NCBI GenBank assembly: GCA_963762825.1
Contig: CAVXLZ010000001.1
Span: forward strand, 1,178,001-1,242,000
Length of the DNA stretch: 64,000 bases
Source of the DNA: Miltoncostaea sp963762825
GTDB taxonomy: Bacteria > Actinomycetota > Thermoleophilia > Miltoncostaeales > Miltoncostaeaceae
Direction: 5' to 3'
A model generated the notes under the pieces. It was not told where the DNA came from, ran no database searches, and was given only the letters and a program-made list of their open reading frames with translations. The position numbers and the translations under genes were made by a program. Below, in pieces: positions 24,715 through 32,971 of this stretch (positions are counted from its first letter, which is position 1; the number at the start of each line of letters is the position of its first letter).

Positions 24715-25127
24715 GTCACGGCCTGCTGATCGCCAACGCCGCCGCCACGCTGGCGATGGTGGGGCTGATCTGGTTCGTCCAGGTGGTGCACTACCCGATG
24801 CTCTCGCGGCTCGACCCTGCCGGCATCGCCGAGCACCAGCGCCGTACCGGCTACATGGTGGCGGCCCCGATGGCGGTGGAGGCCGTCACCGCGGCACTGC
24901 TGGTTGTGGACCGGCCCGCCGGCGTCCCGGCCGCCGCCGCGTGGATCGGGGCGACTCTCCTGGCGGTCGTCTGGGCCTCGACGGCCTTCCTGCAGGTGCC
25001 CGCGCACAGAGCGCTCGCGGGCGGAACCGGCGACGTGCGCCGGCTGGTGGTGGGGAACTGGGTGCGCACGGTGGCCTGGAGCGGCCGGGGGGCCGTCGTG
25101 GCCTGGATGCTGGCCACCGTGACCTAG
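24711..25127 (+). CDS. Four-TM membrane protein, probable CTG start
   Basis: A 138-aa protein if translation begins at CTG 24711, which overlaps the kinase stop as CTGA, matching the ATGA/GTGA overlaps common here. No ATG or GTG occurs upstream in frame; starting at the first ATG would delete most of TM1. Four TM segments are visible, including LAMVGLIWFVQVVHYPM and AAAAWIGATLLAVVWASTA. HYPMLSRLDPAGIAEHQRR resembles small membrane proteins of unknown function. It is translationally coupled to the kinase and could be a partner. Confidence 0.65.
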   Translation: MSHGLLIANAAATLAMVGLIWFVQVVHYPMLSRLDPAGIAEHQRRTGYMVAAPMAVEAVTAALLVVDRPAGVPAAAAWIGATLLAVVWASTAFLQVPAHRALAGGTGDVRRLVVGNWVRTVAWSGRGAVVAWMLATVT

Positions 25128-25141
25128 TTCCCTTATCCAGA

Positions 25142-25182
25142 GATCCGCCGGCAGCCCCCGGCTGCAGGCCGACCTCCGGATC
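25142..25182. other. Nested stem-loop downstream of the membrane protein, upstream of heliorhodopsin
   Basis: Outer stem GATCCG (25142-25147)/CGGATC (25177-25182) encloses inner stem GCAGCC/GGCTGC (25151-25156/25160-25165). It starts 14 nt after the stop of the membrane protein, with no U-run. It may be a terminator or a leader element. The rest of this 251-bp gap shows no gene. Confidence 0.4.
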
Positions 25183-25378
25183 AGGCCACTGCGTCCAATA
25201 GGGCGCCGTCGGTGCGCTCGCTTTCGCGACCGCGGGCGTCGGCCCAGTGAACGGCGACATCCGAAACACCGGGGGCTCCCGGATACGGTACTAACGGACG
25301 ATGCGAGCGGTTTGTGGTGCCCCACCCACCGCCGGCATCGCAGCGCGGCGCCCATCCACGACCACCTGAGGCACTTCC

Positions 25379-26191
25379 GTGACGACGAACGCACTCGACT
25401 TCTCGCGTGAGACGGTTTCCATCTCGGACGCCCGGCTCGCGAAGCTCCGCTACTTCAACCTGGTGATGGGGGTCATCCACCTCGTCTCGGGTGCGCTGAT
25501 GGTCATCCTCGGAAACGACTTCGAGCTGGACATCAGCACCTTCGGCCTGAACGGCCCCCCCGGGACCCCCCTCTCCGAAGGAACGCAATACTCCGTCCTG
25601 GGCGTGCCGCTGGCCTGGGGCACGGCAGCCTTTCTCCTGCTGTCCGCGTTCTTCCACTTCCTCATCGCGTCGCCGATCGGATTCGCGAAGTACGGCTCCG
25701 AGCTGCGGCGGGGGCGGAACCGATTCCGCTGGGTCGAATACGCGTTGTCATCGACGCTCATGATCGTCCTGATCGCGCTGATCACGGGCATCACCGACCT
25801 CGCCGCGCTGATCGCCATCGCGTTCGTCAACGTGGCGATGATCCTCTTCGGCTGGATCATGGAGATGGTCAACGCCCCTGATCGCCCGACCTGGTGGACC
25901 CCGTTCTGGTTCGGCTCGATCGCCGGAATCGGGCCGTGGATCGCGATCGCGGTCTACCTGTTCGTCAATATCAATCAGGAGGGAGCCGAGAGCCCACCGG
26001 GCTTCGTCGCCGTGATCCTGATCACGATCTTCGTGTTGTTCAACATCTTCGCGATCAACCAGTGGCTGCAGTACCGCAAGGTGGGTAAGTGGTCCGACTA
26101 CGTCTACGGCGAGATCACCTACATCGTGCTCAGCCTGGTTGCCAAGAGCCTGCTGGCGTGGCAGATCTTCGCCAACACGCTGATCGGCTGA
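25379..26191 (+). CDS. Heliorhodopsin
   Basis: A 270-aa protein with seven TM helices from GTG 25379 (a GAGG element is just upstream). NRFRWVEYALSSTLMIVLI, with Glu120 in the counterion position, is the TM3 signature of heliorhodopsins. LSLVAKSLLAWQIF carries Lys256, the retinal Schiff-base lysine in TM7. QWLQYRKVGKWSDYVYGE and NVAMILFGWIMEMVN are also conserved in the family. Two His (34 and 93) match the inner His positions. Heliorhodopsins bind retinal, have an inverted membrane orientation and no pump activity; proposed roles are signalling or light-dependent regulation. No retinal-synthesis gene is adjacent. Confidence 0.95.
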   Translation: MTTNALDFSRETVSISDARLAKLRYFNLVMGVIHLVSGALMVILGNDFELDISTFGLNGPPGTPLSEGTQYSVLGVPLAWGTAAFLLLSAFFHFLIASPIGFAKYGSELRRGRNRFRWVEYALSSTLMIVLIALITGITDLAALIAIAFVNVAMILFGWIMEMVNAPDRPTWWTPFWFGSIAGIGPWIAIAVYLFVNINQEGAESPPGFVAVILITIFVLFNIFAINQWLQYRKVGKWSDYVYGEITYIVLSLVAKSLLAWQIFANTLIG

Positions 26192-26338
26192 CCAGCGACT
26201 CGGGATCACCGCCTCCGACAGGACGTGGCACAGCCCGCCACATCGCCGGGCGACGGCAGGACCGCCACCGGCCGCCTTGGCGCCCCCACGATCACGCATG
26301 AGCGGGGCGCCGGCACAGGTCCCGGCGCTCCATACGGT

Positions 26339-27039
26339 CTAGCGGCGCAGCCCGCGGTCGCGCAGGTAGCGCGTGATCGCCCGCGAGACGGCGACGGAGA
26401 TGAGGTCCACGCGTCGCAGGAAGACGTCGTCCACCCCGGGGCGCCGGCCTCCAGCAGCACCCGAGCCGCCGCCCTGGTCCGGTAGAAGCCGTAGTAGCGC
26501 ACCATGCGCGCGTTGCCGTGGCGGGGCTCGATACCGCCGTCCGCCCCCCGGGCCCCGTTGGCCCGGGTGTGGATGGCGCCGAACGCCGCGTCGAGGCGCC
26601 GGGCGAGCTGCAGCGATCGCCGCTCGACGGTGCGCGACACCCTGGTCGCCTTGCGGTGGCGCGCACTGTCGGGGTATGGCCTGGGCCTGCCCGTGCCGTA
26701 CCCCTCGCCGTGGTACCAGTTCTCCCCCGCCCCGGTGATCGCCCGGCCGATGCCGGCGCGGCCCCCCGCGGCGTCGTGGTGGAGGCTGATAAAGACCGCG
26801 CCCCGGGCCGCGAGCGGCCTTACGCGACCGGGGGTCCGGCGGGCGTCGACCCCGGCGGCGCGCAGGCGCGCCACGACGCGGGCGGCGAGGCGCGTGGTGA
26901 ACCCGACCTCGCTGCCGAAGGGGCTCGAGCCCGCGCCCGTCTGAGCGCGGTACCCGGGCTCGCGGGGCCCCTGGTGCCCAGCCTGCACCCATACGATCGG
27001 TGCGGACGCCGGCGGCGCGGCGTGGAGGGCCGCGGCCAC
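26339..27039 (-). pseudogene. N-acetylmuramoyl-L-alanine amidase (Amidase_3), frameshifted near its 3' end
   Basis: The zinc-ligand motifs are intact in the first frame: WVQAGHQGPRE (His), SEVGFTTRL (Glu), FISLHHDAAGG (His), and the catalytic Glu in LLEAGAPG. The frame then breaks at CCCCGGGG (about 26434-26441). Adding one base restores VDDVFLRRVDLISVAVSRAI and the stop at 26339. The span of 701 nt is one short of a whole codon count, supporting a single-base loss (would give 233 aa). As written it would continue about 45 codons into unrelated sequence. It starts at GTG 27039, 2 nt after trpA. Sequencing error and true mutation are both possible. Confidence 0.78.
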
Positions 27040-27041
27040 GG

Positions 27042-27857
27042 CTAGGCCGCGGGAGCGGCGGGCGCGAGCCCGCGCAGGGCATCGACCGCCGCCGAGCAGA
27101 AGTGGTCGACCTCGGCGACCGCCGCCTCGAGGGACGGCGCTTCGCCGATGCGCTTGATCAGCTCGCTGCCGACGATGACCCCGTCGGCGATCGCCCCGAT
27201 CGCCGCGACGTGGGCGGGCGTGCGGATTCCGAATCCGACGGCGAGCGGCACGTCGATGGTCGCCCGTGCCCGCGCGAGGAAGCTCCTCATGTCCCCGTCA
27301 ACCTGGATCTCGGCGCCCGTGACGCCGGTGACCGCGACGCAGTAGACGAAGCCCTCCGCCTGTCCGCCGATGGCCGCCATCCGCCGGTCGTCGGTCGTCG
27401 GGGCGACGAACGGGATCACCGCGAGCCCGGCCCGCCGGGCCTGGTCGCGCAGATCGTCGCCCTCGTCGATCGGCAGGTCGGGGAGGATCACACCGGCCAC
27501 GCCGGCTCGGGCGGCGCGCTCCATGAAGGCCCGTGGGCCGGCCGAGAGCACGATGTTGACGTAGGTCATCAGCACGACCGGCGTTTCGTCGGCGACCGCC
27601 GCGGCCATCTCGATCACGTCCTCGGGGTGCACGCCGGCCTCGAGGGCCCGCTGGCCAGCCGCCTGGATCGTCGGCCCGTCCGCGAGCGGGTCGGAGAAGG
27701 GGATGCCGAGCTCGATCAGGTCGGCGTGACGGGCGGCAGCCGCCAGGTGCGCGGCGCTCGCGTCGAGGTCGGGGTAGCCGCCCATCACGTAGGGCATGAA
27801 CAACGGGCGCCCCGCGTCCTCGAACGCGGCCCGGATGCGCTGAACGCCCTCAGACAT
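27042..27857 (-). CDS. trpA: Tryptophan synthase alpha subunit
   Basis: A 271-aa protein from ATG 27857. DLIELGIPFSDPLADGPTIQ carries the catalytic Glu and Asp of the indole-3-glycerol-phosphate cleavage site. YVNIVLSAGPRAFMERA, GVILPDLPIDE and LAVGFGIRTP are all conserved TrpA segments. It converts indole-3-glycerol phosphate to indole and glyceraldehyde-3-phosphate, passing indole to TrpB. It overlaps trpB by 8 nt. The upstream frame is also open, but only MSEGVQRIRAAF fits the family start. Confidence 0.97.
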   Translation of the reverse strand: MSEGVQRIRAAFEDAGRPLFMPYVMGGYPDLDASAAHLAAAARHADLIELGIPFSDPLADGPTIQAAGQRALEAGVHPEDVIEMAAAVADETPVVLMTYVNIVLSAGPRAFMERAARAGVAGVILPDLPIDEGDDLRDQARRAGLAVIPFVAPTTDDRRMAAIGGQAEGFVYCVAVTGVTGAEIQVDGDMRSFLARARATIDVPLAVGFGIRTPAHVAAIGAIADGVIVGSELIKRIGEAPSLEAAVAEVDHFCSAAVDALRGLAPAAPAA

Positions 27858-29055
27858 CGATACCGAGGGCCGCACCCACAGCGTCGACGTCCTTGTCACC
27901 ACGCCCCGAGAGGCACACCAGCACCGGCCCCGCGCCGCTCAGTTCCCGGCCCTCACGCCCGACGAGGGCCAGCGCGTGCGAGCTCTCGAGCGCGGGGATG
28001 ATGCCCTCCGCCCGCGAGCAGGCCTGGAAGGCGGTCAGCGCCTCGTCGTCGGTGGCGCTGACATAGCGCACGCGACCGGTGTCGCGCAGGTGGCTGTGCT
28101 CCGGGCCCACACCGGGGTAGTCGAGGCCGGCGGAGATCGAGTGGGGCTCGGTGACCTGACCGTCGGGCGTCTGTAGGAGGTAGGAGTACATCCCGTGCAG
28201 CACGCCCGGCTGTCCGTGGCCGAGCGATGCTCCATGGCGGCCGCTGTCGATGCCCTCGCCCCCCGCCTCCACCCCGACGAGGGCGACCCCGGCGTCGCCG
28301 AGGAAGGCGCGGAAGGTGCCGATCGCGTTCGATCCGCCCCCGATGCAGGCGACGACGGTTCCCGGCAGGCGCCCTTCCTCCTCCAGGATCTGCGCCCGCG
28401 CCTCCGCGCCGATCACCGACTGGAGCTCGGCGACGATCTCCGGATAGGGCGCGGGGCCAGCGGCCGTGCCGATCACGTAGTGGGTGCCCCGGACGTTCGT
28501 GACCCAGTCCCTGATCGCCTCGTTCAGGGCGTCCTTCAGCGTCCCGATGCCGGAGTCGACGGGCCGCACCTCGGCGCCCAGCATGCGCATCCTGATCACG
28601 TTCAGGCGTTGGCGGGCCATGTCCACGCGCCCCATGTAGACGCAGCAATCGAGCCCGAGCAGGGCGGCGGCGGTGGCGGTGGCCACGCCGTGCTGGCCGG
28701 CCCCGGTCTCGGCGATGATGCGCCTCTTGCCCATCTTCGACGCGAGCAGCACCTGGCCGAGCGCGTTGTTGATCTTGTGGGCCCCGGTGTGACAGAGGTC
28801 CTCGCGCTTCAGGTAGAGGCGCTCGACGCCGTAGGCCGCCTCGAGGCCCTTCGCGCGGTAGAGCGGCGTCGGCCGCCCGACATACCTGTCGAGCAGGCCG
28901 TCGAGCTCGGCGCGGAAAGCGGGGTCGTCGCGCTGGCGCAGGTAGGCCTCGGTCAGCTCATCCAGCGCCCCGATGACCGTCTCCGGAACGTAGCGCCCGC
29001 CGAAGTCGCCGTAGCGCACGGCCAGCTCGCCGTCGGGGCTGCGCACCTCGCTCAC
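27850..29055 (-). CDS. trpB: Tryptophan synthase beta subunit
   Basis: A 401-aa protein. GDFGGRYVPETVIGAL is the TrpB start; LKREDLCHTGAHKINNALGQ contains the PLP lysine; AETGAGQHGVATATAAALLG and GGGSNAIGTF (phosphate-binding loop) follow. It condenses indole with serine to tryptophan. Normal length and no missing motif. Start ATG overlaps the trpF stop by 4 nt. Confidence 0.98.
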   Translation of the reverse strand: MSEVRSPDGELAVRYGDFGGRYVPETVIGALDELTEAYLRQRDDPAFRAELDGLLDRYVGRPTPLYRAKGLEAAYGVERLYLKREDLCHTGAHKINNALGQVLLASKMGKRRIIAETGAGQHGVATATAAALLGLDCCVYMGRVDMARQRLNVIRMRMLGAEVRPVDSGIGTLKDALNEAIRDWVTNVRGTHYVIGTAAGPAPYPEIVAELQSVIGAEARAQILEEEGRLPGTVVACIGGGSNAIGTFRAFLGDAGVALVGVEAGGEGIDSGRHGASLGHGQPGVLHGMYSYLLQTPDGQVTEPHSISAGLDYPGVGPEHSHLRDTGRVRYVSATDDEALTAFQACSRAEGIIPALESSHALALVGREGRELSGAGPVLVCLSGRGDKDVDAVGAALGIDV

Positions 29056-29708
29056 GCCGCCTTCGCCCGCGCCCCGGCCACGGCGTCGCAGAAGGCCGCG
29101 ACGCGAGCGGCGTCCTTGCGTCCGGGAGACGACTCGACCCCGCTCGACACATCGACGAGCACCGGGCGCAGGCGGCCCAGGGCGGCCGCGACGTTCTCAG
29201 GACGCAGCCCTCCGGCGAGGGCGAAGGGCCGGCCGAGCGCCGCCCCCTCGAGCAGAGACCAGTCGAAGCTCGTCCCGGTGCCGCCGTGCGACCCGGGGAC
29301 GGCCGCGTCGAGCAGCACCAGATCGGCGGCGCTCTCCCGCGCGCGCCGGAGGGCGGCCGGGCCCTCCACCGCGATCCCCTGGATGACCGGCAGGCCGCTC
29401 TCGCCGCGTACCTCGAGAGGGTCGGCGTCGCCGTGGATCTGGATGTGCGTGAGCCCGACGCGGGCCGCCGTGTCGGCCATCTCCCGCGCGGACGCGCCGA
29501 CGAAGACCCCCACCCGCGCAACGGACGAGGGGAGGCCCGCCACCACCGCCACGGCCGTGCCTGGGTCGATGCAGCGCGGGCTGGCGGGCGCGAAGACCAG
29601 GCCGATACCCCAGACGCCGAGCCGCACGCACGCCTGCGCGTCGTCGGGCGTGGTGAGGCCGCAGACCTTGATCGCGACCCCGGGTCCGGCAACGAGCTCA
29701 GGCCACAT
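29052..29708 (-). CDS. trpF: Phosphoribosylanthranilate isomerase
   Basis: A 218-aa TIM barrel. VAIKVCGLTTPDDAQAC contains the catalytic Cys; THIQIHGDAD, DLVLLDAAVPGSHGGTGTSFDW (catalytic Asp) and FALAGGLRPENVAAAL, then VDVSSGVESSPGRKD (phosphate binding) complete the family. It performs the third step of tryptophan synthesis. Its 5' end overlaps the sensor-kinase gene by 11 nt, so the kinase and trp genes are one operon. trpE, D, G and C are not in this window. Confidence 0.95.
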   Translation of the reverse strand: MWPELVAGPGVAIKVCGLTTPDDAQACVRLGVWGIGLVFAPASPRCIDPGTAVAVVAGLPSSVARVGVFVGASAREMADTAARVGLTHIQIHGDADPLEVRGESGLPVIQGIAVEGPAALRRARESAADLVLLDAAVPGSHGGTGTSFDWSLLEGAALGRPFALAGGLRPENVAAALGRLRPVLVDVSSGVESSPGRKDAARVAAFCDAVAGARAKAA

Positions 29709-30909
29709 CGACGGACACCTCGGGAGCCGGGCCGTCCCATCGCGGCAGGAAGACCCGGATGGTCGCCCCCTCGCCGGGTGCGCTCACGGCATCGAATGAT
29801 CCGCCGAGGATCTGGGCGCGATCGCGCATGCCGTAGAGGCCGAACCGGGCGAGCGGCATCCCCGGACGCCGCCGCTGCACCGACACCGGATCGAAGCCCA
29901 CTCCGTCGTCGGTCACCTCGAGCGTCACGCCCGAGGCGTCCTCGGCCGCGCGCACCGACACGCGAGTGGCCCGGCCATGGCGCTGCGCGTTCGTGAGGGT
30001 CTCCTGGAGGATGCGGTAGAGGGTGATGCGCTGGGTGATCGAGACACCGTTGACCGGGAACTCCCCGTCCCAGTCGGTGAGCGTCTCGCAATCCGCGCGC
30101 ACCTCGAAGGCGGTGATGGCGTCCTGGAGGATGTCGCAGAGGCGCCGATCCTCGAACTGCGCGGGCCGCAGATGCCCGATCAGCTCGCGCATCTCGTGAA
30201 GGGCTCCGCCGACGGTCTCGTAGATCCGCCCGAGGGCGGGCCGGAGCGACTCGGGTGTCGGCAGATCGCCGTCCTCCGCGTCGGCGAGGTCGGCCTCCAG
30301 CAACTGGACCTCGAGCAGGGCCACCGAGAGCTGCTGGGTGGGACCGTCGTGGATGTCCAGCCCCATCCTCCCGAGCATGCGCTCGTCGGTGGCGAGGATC
30401 TGGGCCATCGCGCGCTCGAGATTGTCGCGCACCCTCATCGCGTCGAGGACGGTGCCGATGCGCATCGCGCCCGCCCGCACGGCGTGCCGGCGCAGGTCAT
30501 CCTGGGTGGGCGCATCGTCGCCGGCCACGATCACCATGCCGCAGGACGCAGGGGCGACGGCGATCAGCAGCCCGCGAGGAGCTCCCAGGGCCTCGAGCGC
30601 CGCGGAGATCGGATCGCCATGCGACGGATCGAACTCCCGCTCGCCCTGGATGTGCCCGGCCGAGGCCAGGGCCTCCGCCAGGGTGCCGAGGTCGCCGTCG
30701 GCGACTCCGGCCGTCGCCACGATGCTCCCCTGTGCGTCCCGTGGATGGTGGACCCAGGCCGCCACGAGGCCCGCGCCGGAGGCCGTCCGGACGGCCTCGC
30801 AGAGATCCTCGACCGCGGCGGCACCACGAGAGGAGTCGGCCTCGCAGGTGGCCACTGACACCAGCGCCGCGACCGGATCGGTGTGCGGGGTGGACACGGC
30901 AGGCGACAT
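29698..30909 (-). CDS. NarL-type sensor histidine kinase (GAF-like + HisKA_3 + HATPase)
   Basis: A 403-aa protein without TM segments. Residues about 25-150 look like a GAF domain. The HisKA_3 dimerisation region holds LDIHDGPTQQLSVALLEVQL with the phosphoacceptor His in the family position. The ATPase part shows TLTNAQRHGRATRV (N box), TDDGVGFDP (G1) and GLYGMRDRAQILGG (G2). It should phosphorylate NarL-type regulators. Two such regulators start divergently at 31044 and 31597, the natural partners. It leads the trpFBA operon on the minus strand. Confidence 0.92.
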   Translation of the reverse strand: MSPAVSTPHTDPVAALVSVATCEADSSRGAAAVEDLCEAVRTASGAGLVAAWVHHPRDAQGSIVATAGVADGDLGTLAEALASAGHIQGEREFDPSHGDPISAALEALGAPRGLLIAVAPASCGMVIVAGDDAPTQDDLRRHAVRAGAMRIGTVLDAMRVRDNLERAMAQILATDERMLGRMGLDIHDGPTQQLSVALLEVQLLEADLADAEDGDLPTPESLRPALGRIYETVGGALHEMRELIGHLRPAQFEDRRLCDILQDAITAFEVRADCETLTDWDGEFPVNGVSITQRITLYRILQETLTNAQRHGRATRVSVRAAEDASGVTLEVTDDGVGFDPVSVQRRRPGMPLARFGLYGMRDRAQILGGSFDAVSAPGEGATIRVFLPRWDGPAPEVSVDVA

Positions 30910-30959
30910 AGGGGATATCGTAGCGATCCCCCGAAAGGGGCTCGTACGACGAGAAACAA

Positions 30960-31005
30960 TCGCCTATACCTCCTGATGCACCGAACTACCAAGGAGTCTA
31001 GGCGA
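30960..31005. promoter_or_regulatory. Imperfect inverted repeat in the kinase/regulator divergent region
   Basis: TCGCCTATACCTCCT (30960-30974) and AGGAGTCTAGGCGA (30992-31005) form arms sharing AGGAG and TAGGCGA with a 2-3 nt mismatch and a 17-nt spacer. Its place between the divergent histidine kinase and response regulator genes suggests an operator bound by the regulator. Confidence 0.45.
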
Positions 31006-31043
31006 CCTCAGACGAATCTGGGCGTAGGGTTTTTCAGGACGGG

Positions 31044-31469
31044 GTGAGAGAGCCCCGCGCCGCTCACAGGCTCGAGGAGGGGCTCCACCCATTGGTTCGC
31101 GTTCTCTTGGCCGATGACAATGCCCGCTTTCGGGGAGTGCTCCGCAGGCTGCTGGAGCGCGATCCCGACATCATGGTGGTCGCGGAGGCCGGCGATGGTG
31201 CCCAGGCCCTCGACCTGGCCGAGTCCTACCACCCCGACGTGGTCCTGATGGACGTGTCGATGCCGGGTCTCGACGGCCTCGAGGCCACATACGCTCTCAA
31301 GGCCCAGCACCCCGACGTCACGGTGCTCATGCTCTCAGTCGGAGACAAGGAGCAGGAGATAGCAGCCGGCCTCGCCGGCGGAGCCGCCGAGTACCTGGTC
31401 AAGGGCGGCCCGGCGCGGGAGATCGTGGATGCCATCAAGCGCTACGGGCCGGTTCCGGGGACCGCCTGA
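31044..31469 (+). CDS. Single-domain response regulator (CheY-like receiver)
   Basis: A 141-aa protein from GTG 31044; a TTG after GAGGAGGGG at about 31091 is an alternative start just before the receiver domain. VRVLLADDNARFRGVL holds the acidic pair, VVLMDVSMPGLDGLEA the phosphoacceptor Asp, VLMLSVGD the Thr/Ser position and EYLVKGG the conserved Lys. There is no DNA-binding domain, so it must act by protein contact or as a phosphate sink. It is divergent from the sensor kinase. Confidence 0.83.
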   Translation: MREPRAAHRLEEGLHPLVRVLLADDNARFRGVLRRLLERDPDIMVVAEAGDGAQALDLAESYHPDVVLMDVSMPGLDGLEATYALKAQHPDVTVLMLSVGDKEQEIAAGLAGGAAEYLVKGGPAREIVDAIKRYGPVPGTA

Positions 31470-31596
31470 CCCGTCCTCCGGGCGCGGAGCGCCCCGTGCA
31501 GCACGGTCACAACTCCCGGTAGTAGGGCCGGGAGGAACCCAATAGGGTGCAGCGAAGGTCCTCAAGGACCATCTCGGCCCCGCCGATATCAGTATC

Positions 31597-32271
31597 GTGG
31601 CAACCACTCACGTGCCCAACCCCCCCTCCCCGACGAAAACACCTCTCCGCGTGGCGATCGCGGATGATCACCGGCTGATGTTGGATGGCATCCGGCGGGC
31701 GCTGGAGACCGCCCCCGACATCAAGGTGGTCGGCGAGGCGATGAGCGGCGAGGAGATGCTGGCGCTGGTCCCCCGGGTGCGCCCGGACGTGGTGATCCTC
31801 GACCTGCGCATGCCCAAGGGAGACGGGCTCACCACCCTCGCGGCACTGCGCAAGGATTACCCCGATCTCAAGATCATCATCCTGTCGATGTTCGAGGACT
31901 CCGAGCACATCGACCAGGCGCTCCACCAGGGCGCCTCGGGGTATGTGGTCAAGTCGATCAACCCCCTCGACCTGCCCTCGACGATCCGTCAGGTCGTCGA
32001 GGGGACGGTCTACCACCCGCGTGGGCGAGGTGGCGACGGGGGCTCCGCGCCGAGCGGGTCGGGCAGCGGCCATCCGGGGGGGCTCACCGACCGAGAGTTG
32101 TCGATCCTGCGACTCGTGGCCGAGGGCCTCTCGAACCTCGACATCGCGAGCAAGCTCTACGTCACGGAGCAGACCGTGAAGTTCCACCTCTCGAACATCT
32201 ATCGCAAGCTCGGCGTGGGCAACCGCACCGAGGCGACCCGCTTCGCCTACCGCAACGGAATGATCGAGTAG
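31597..32271 (+). CDS. NarL/LuxR-type response regulator
   Basis: A 224-aa protein from GTG 31597 without a clear Shine-Dalgarno. The receiver has VAIADDHRLMLDGI, VVILDLRMPKGDG (phosphoacceptor Asp), IIILSMFEDS and GYVVKSI. A Gly/Ser-rich linker leads to a LuxR HTH: GGLTDRELSILRLVAEGLSN, DIASKLYVTEQTVKFHLSNI and YRKLGVGNRTEA. Likely the DNA-binding output of the kinase at 29698-30909. Confidence 0.93.
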   Translation: MATTHVPNPPSPTKTPLRVAIADDHRLMLDGIRRALETAPDIKVVGEAMSGEEMLALVPRVRPDVVILDLRMPKGDGLTTLAALRKDYPDLKIIILSMFEDSEHIDQALHQGASGYVVKSINPLDLPSTIRQVVEGTVYHPRGRGGDGGSAPSGSGSGHPGGLTDRELSILRLVAEGLSNLDIASKLYVTEQTVKFHLSNIYRKLGVGNRTEATRFAYRNGMIE

Positions 32272-32305
32272 CAGCGCGTGCCGCCGGCCGCCGGGCCGGC
32301 ATCGC

Positions 32306-32860
32306 TCACCGCACGACGGAGTAGCGGATGCAGGCGAAGTCCCCGTTCCTCGAGACCTGCTCGGTGCGGAGATCGATCCGGCGCGGCAACAGCGGGGCGC
32401 CGTCGCCAAGCGTGACCGGCGCGATCGAGACGATGACCTCGTCCAACAGCCCTCGATCGGCGAACTGGCCCGCCAGGTCGCCACCGCCGACGATCCAGAG
32501 GTTGCGACCGCCGGCCGCCGAGACCATCGCCGCATGGACCGCTCCGACGTCATCGGCTGTGAACATGACCTCGGAGCCCGCGATCTCGGGGAGGTCGCGG
32601 TGGGTGAAGACCCAGCACGGGACCTCGTAGGGCCACTCCGCCTCCGCCCCGTCCGAAACGGCGCCCTGGTGCTCGAGAATCCAGAGATACGTCGCCGCTC
32701 CCATCGCCAGCGCGCCCACCGCCCCGATGAACTCCCCGTAGTTCAGGGGTCCGTCCTCGTCCAGGGAGCGCGTGAACAGCCACTCGAGAGAGTTCTCGGG
32801 GTCGGCGATGAAGCCGTCCAGGCTGGTGGCCGTGTAGTACTGGGTCAGGGGCTGTGTCAT
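32306..32860 (-). CDS. Dihydrofolate reductase/RibD C-terminal family reductase
   Basis: A 184-aa protein. YYTATSLDGFIADPENSLEWL is the family start; ALAMGAATYLWIL and LWIVGGGDLAGQFADRGLLDEVIVSIAPVTLG carry the NADPH-binding GGG motif and the closing strand. These NADPH-dependent reductases have varied, often unknown substrates (pteridines, riboflavin intermediates). It is a single gene, convergent with the NarL regulator. Confidence 0.86.
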   Translation of the reverse strand: MTQPLTQYYTATSLDGFIADPENSLEWLFTRSLDEDGPLNYGEFIGAVGALAMGAATYLWILEHQGAVSDGAEAEWPYEVPCWVFTHRDLPEIAGSEVMFTADDVGAVHAAMVSAAGGRNLWIVGGGDLAGQFADRGLLDEVIVSIAPVTLGDGAPLLPRRIDLRTEQVSRNGDFACIRYSVVR

Positions 32861-32971
32861 TCAGCCATTCTGGACCATGGGGCGGGCGCCAACCGGTAAA
32901 CGCGCACCCCGTGTGCCAGACTCCCCGGGTGCCTCCTGCACTCTCATGCGAACCTGCAAGCGCCCGGGCGG

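Noticed and set aside
26206..26338. Extension of the amidase frame past 26339 to a stop at 26206.
   Set aside because: The sequence after the C4G4 tract in that frame is Cys/Pro/Arg-rich noise; the other frame restores the amidase end.
27858..27902. A longer N-terminus for TrpA.
   Set aside because: The extra residues are absent from the family and lie over the trpB end; MSEGVQRI at 27857 is the natural start.
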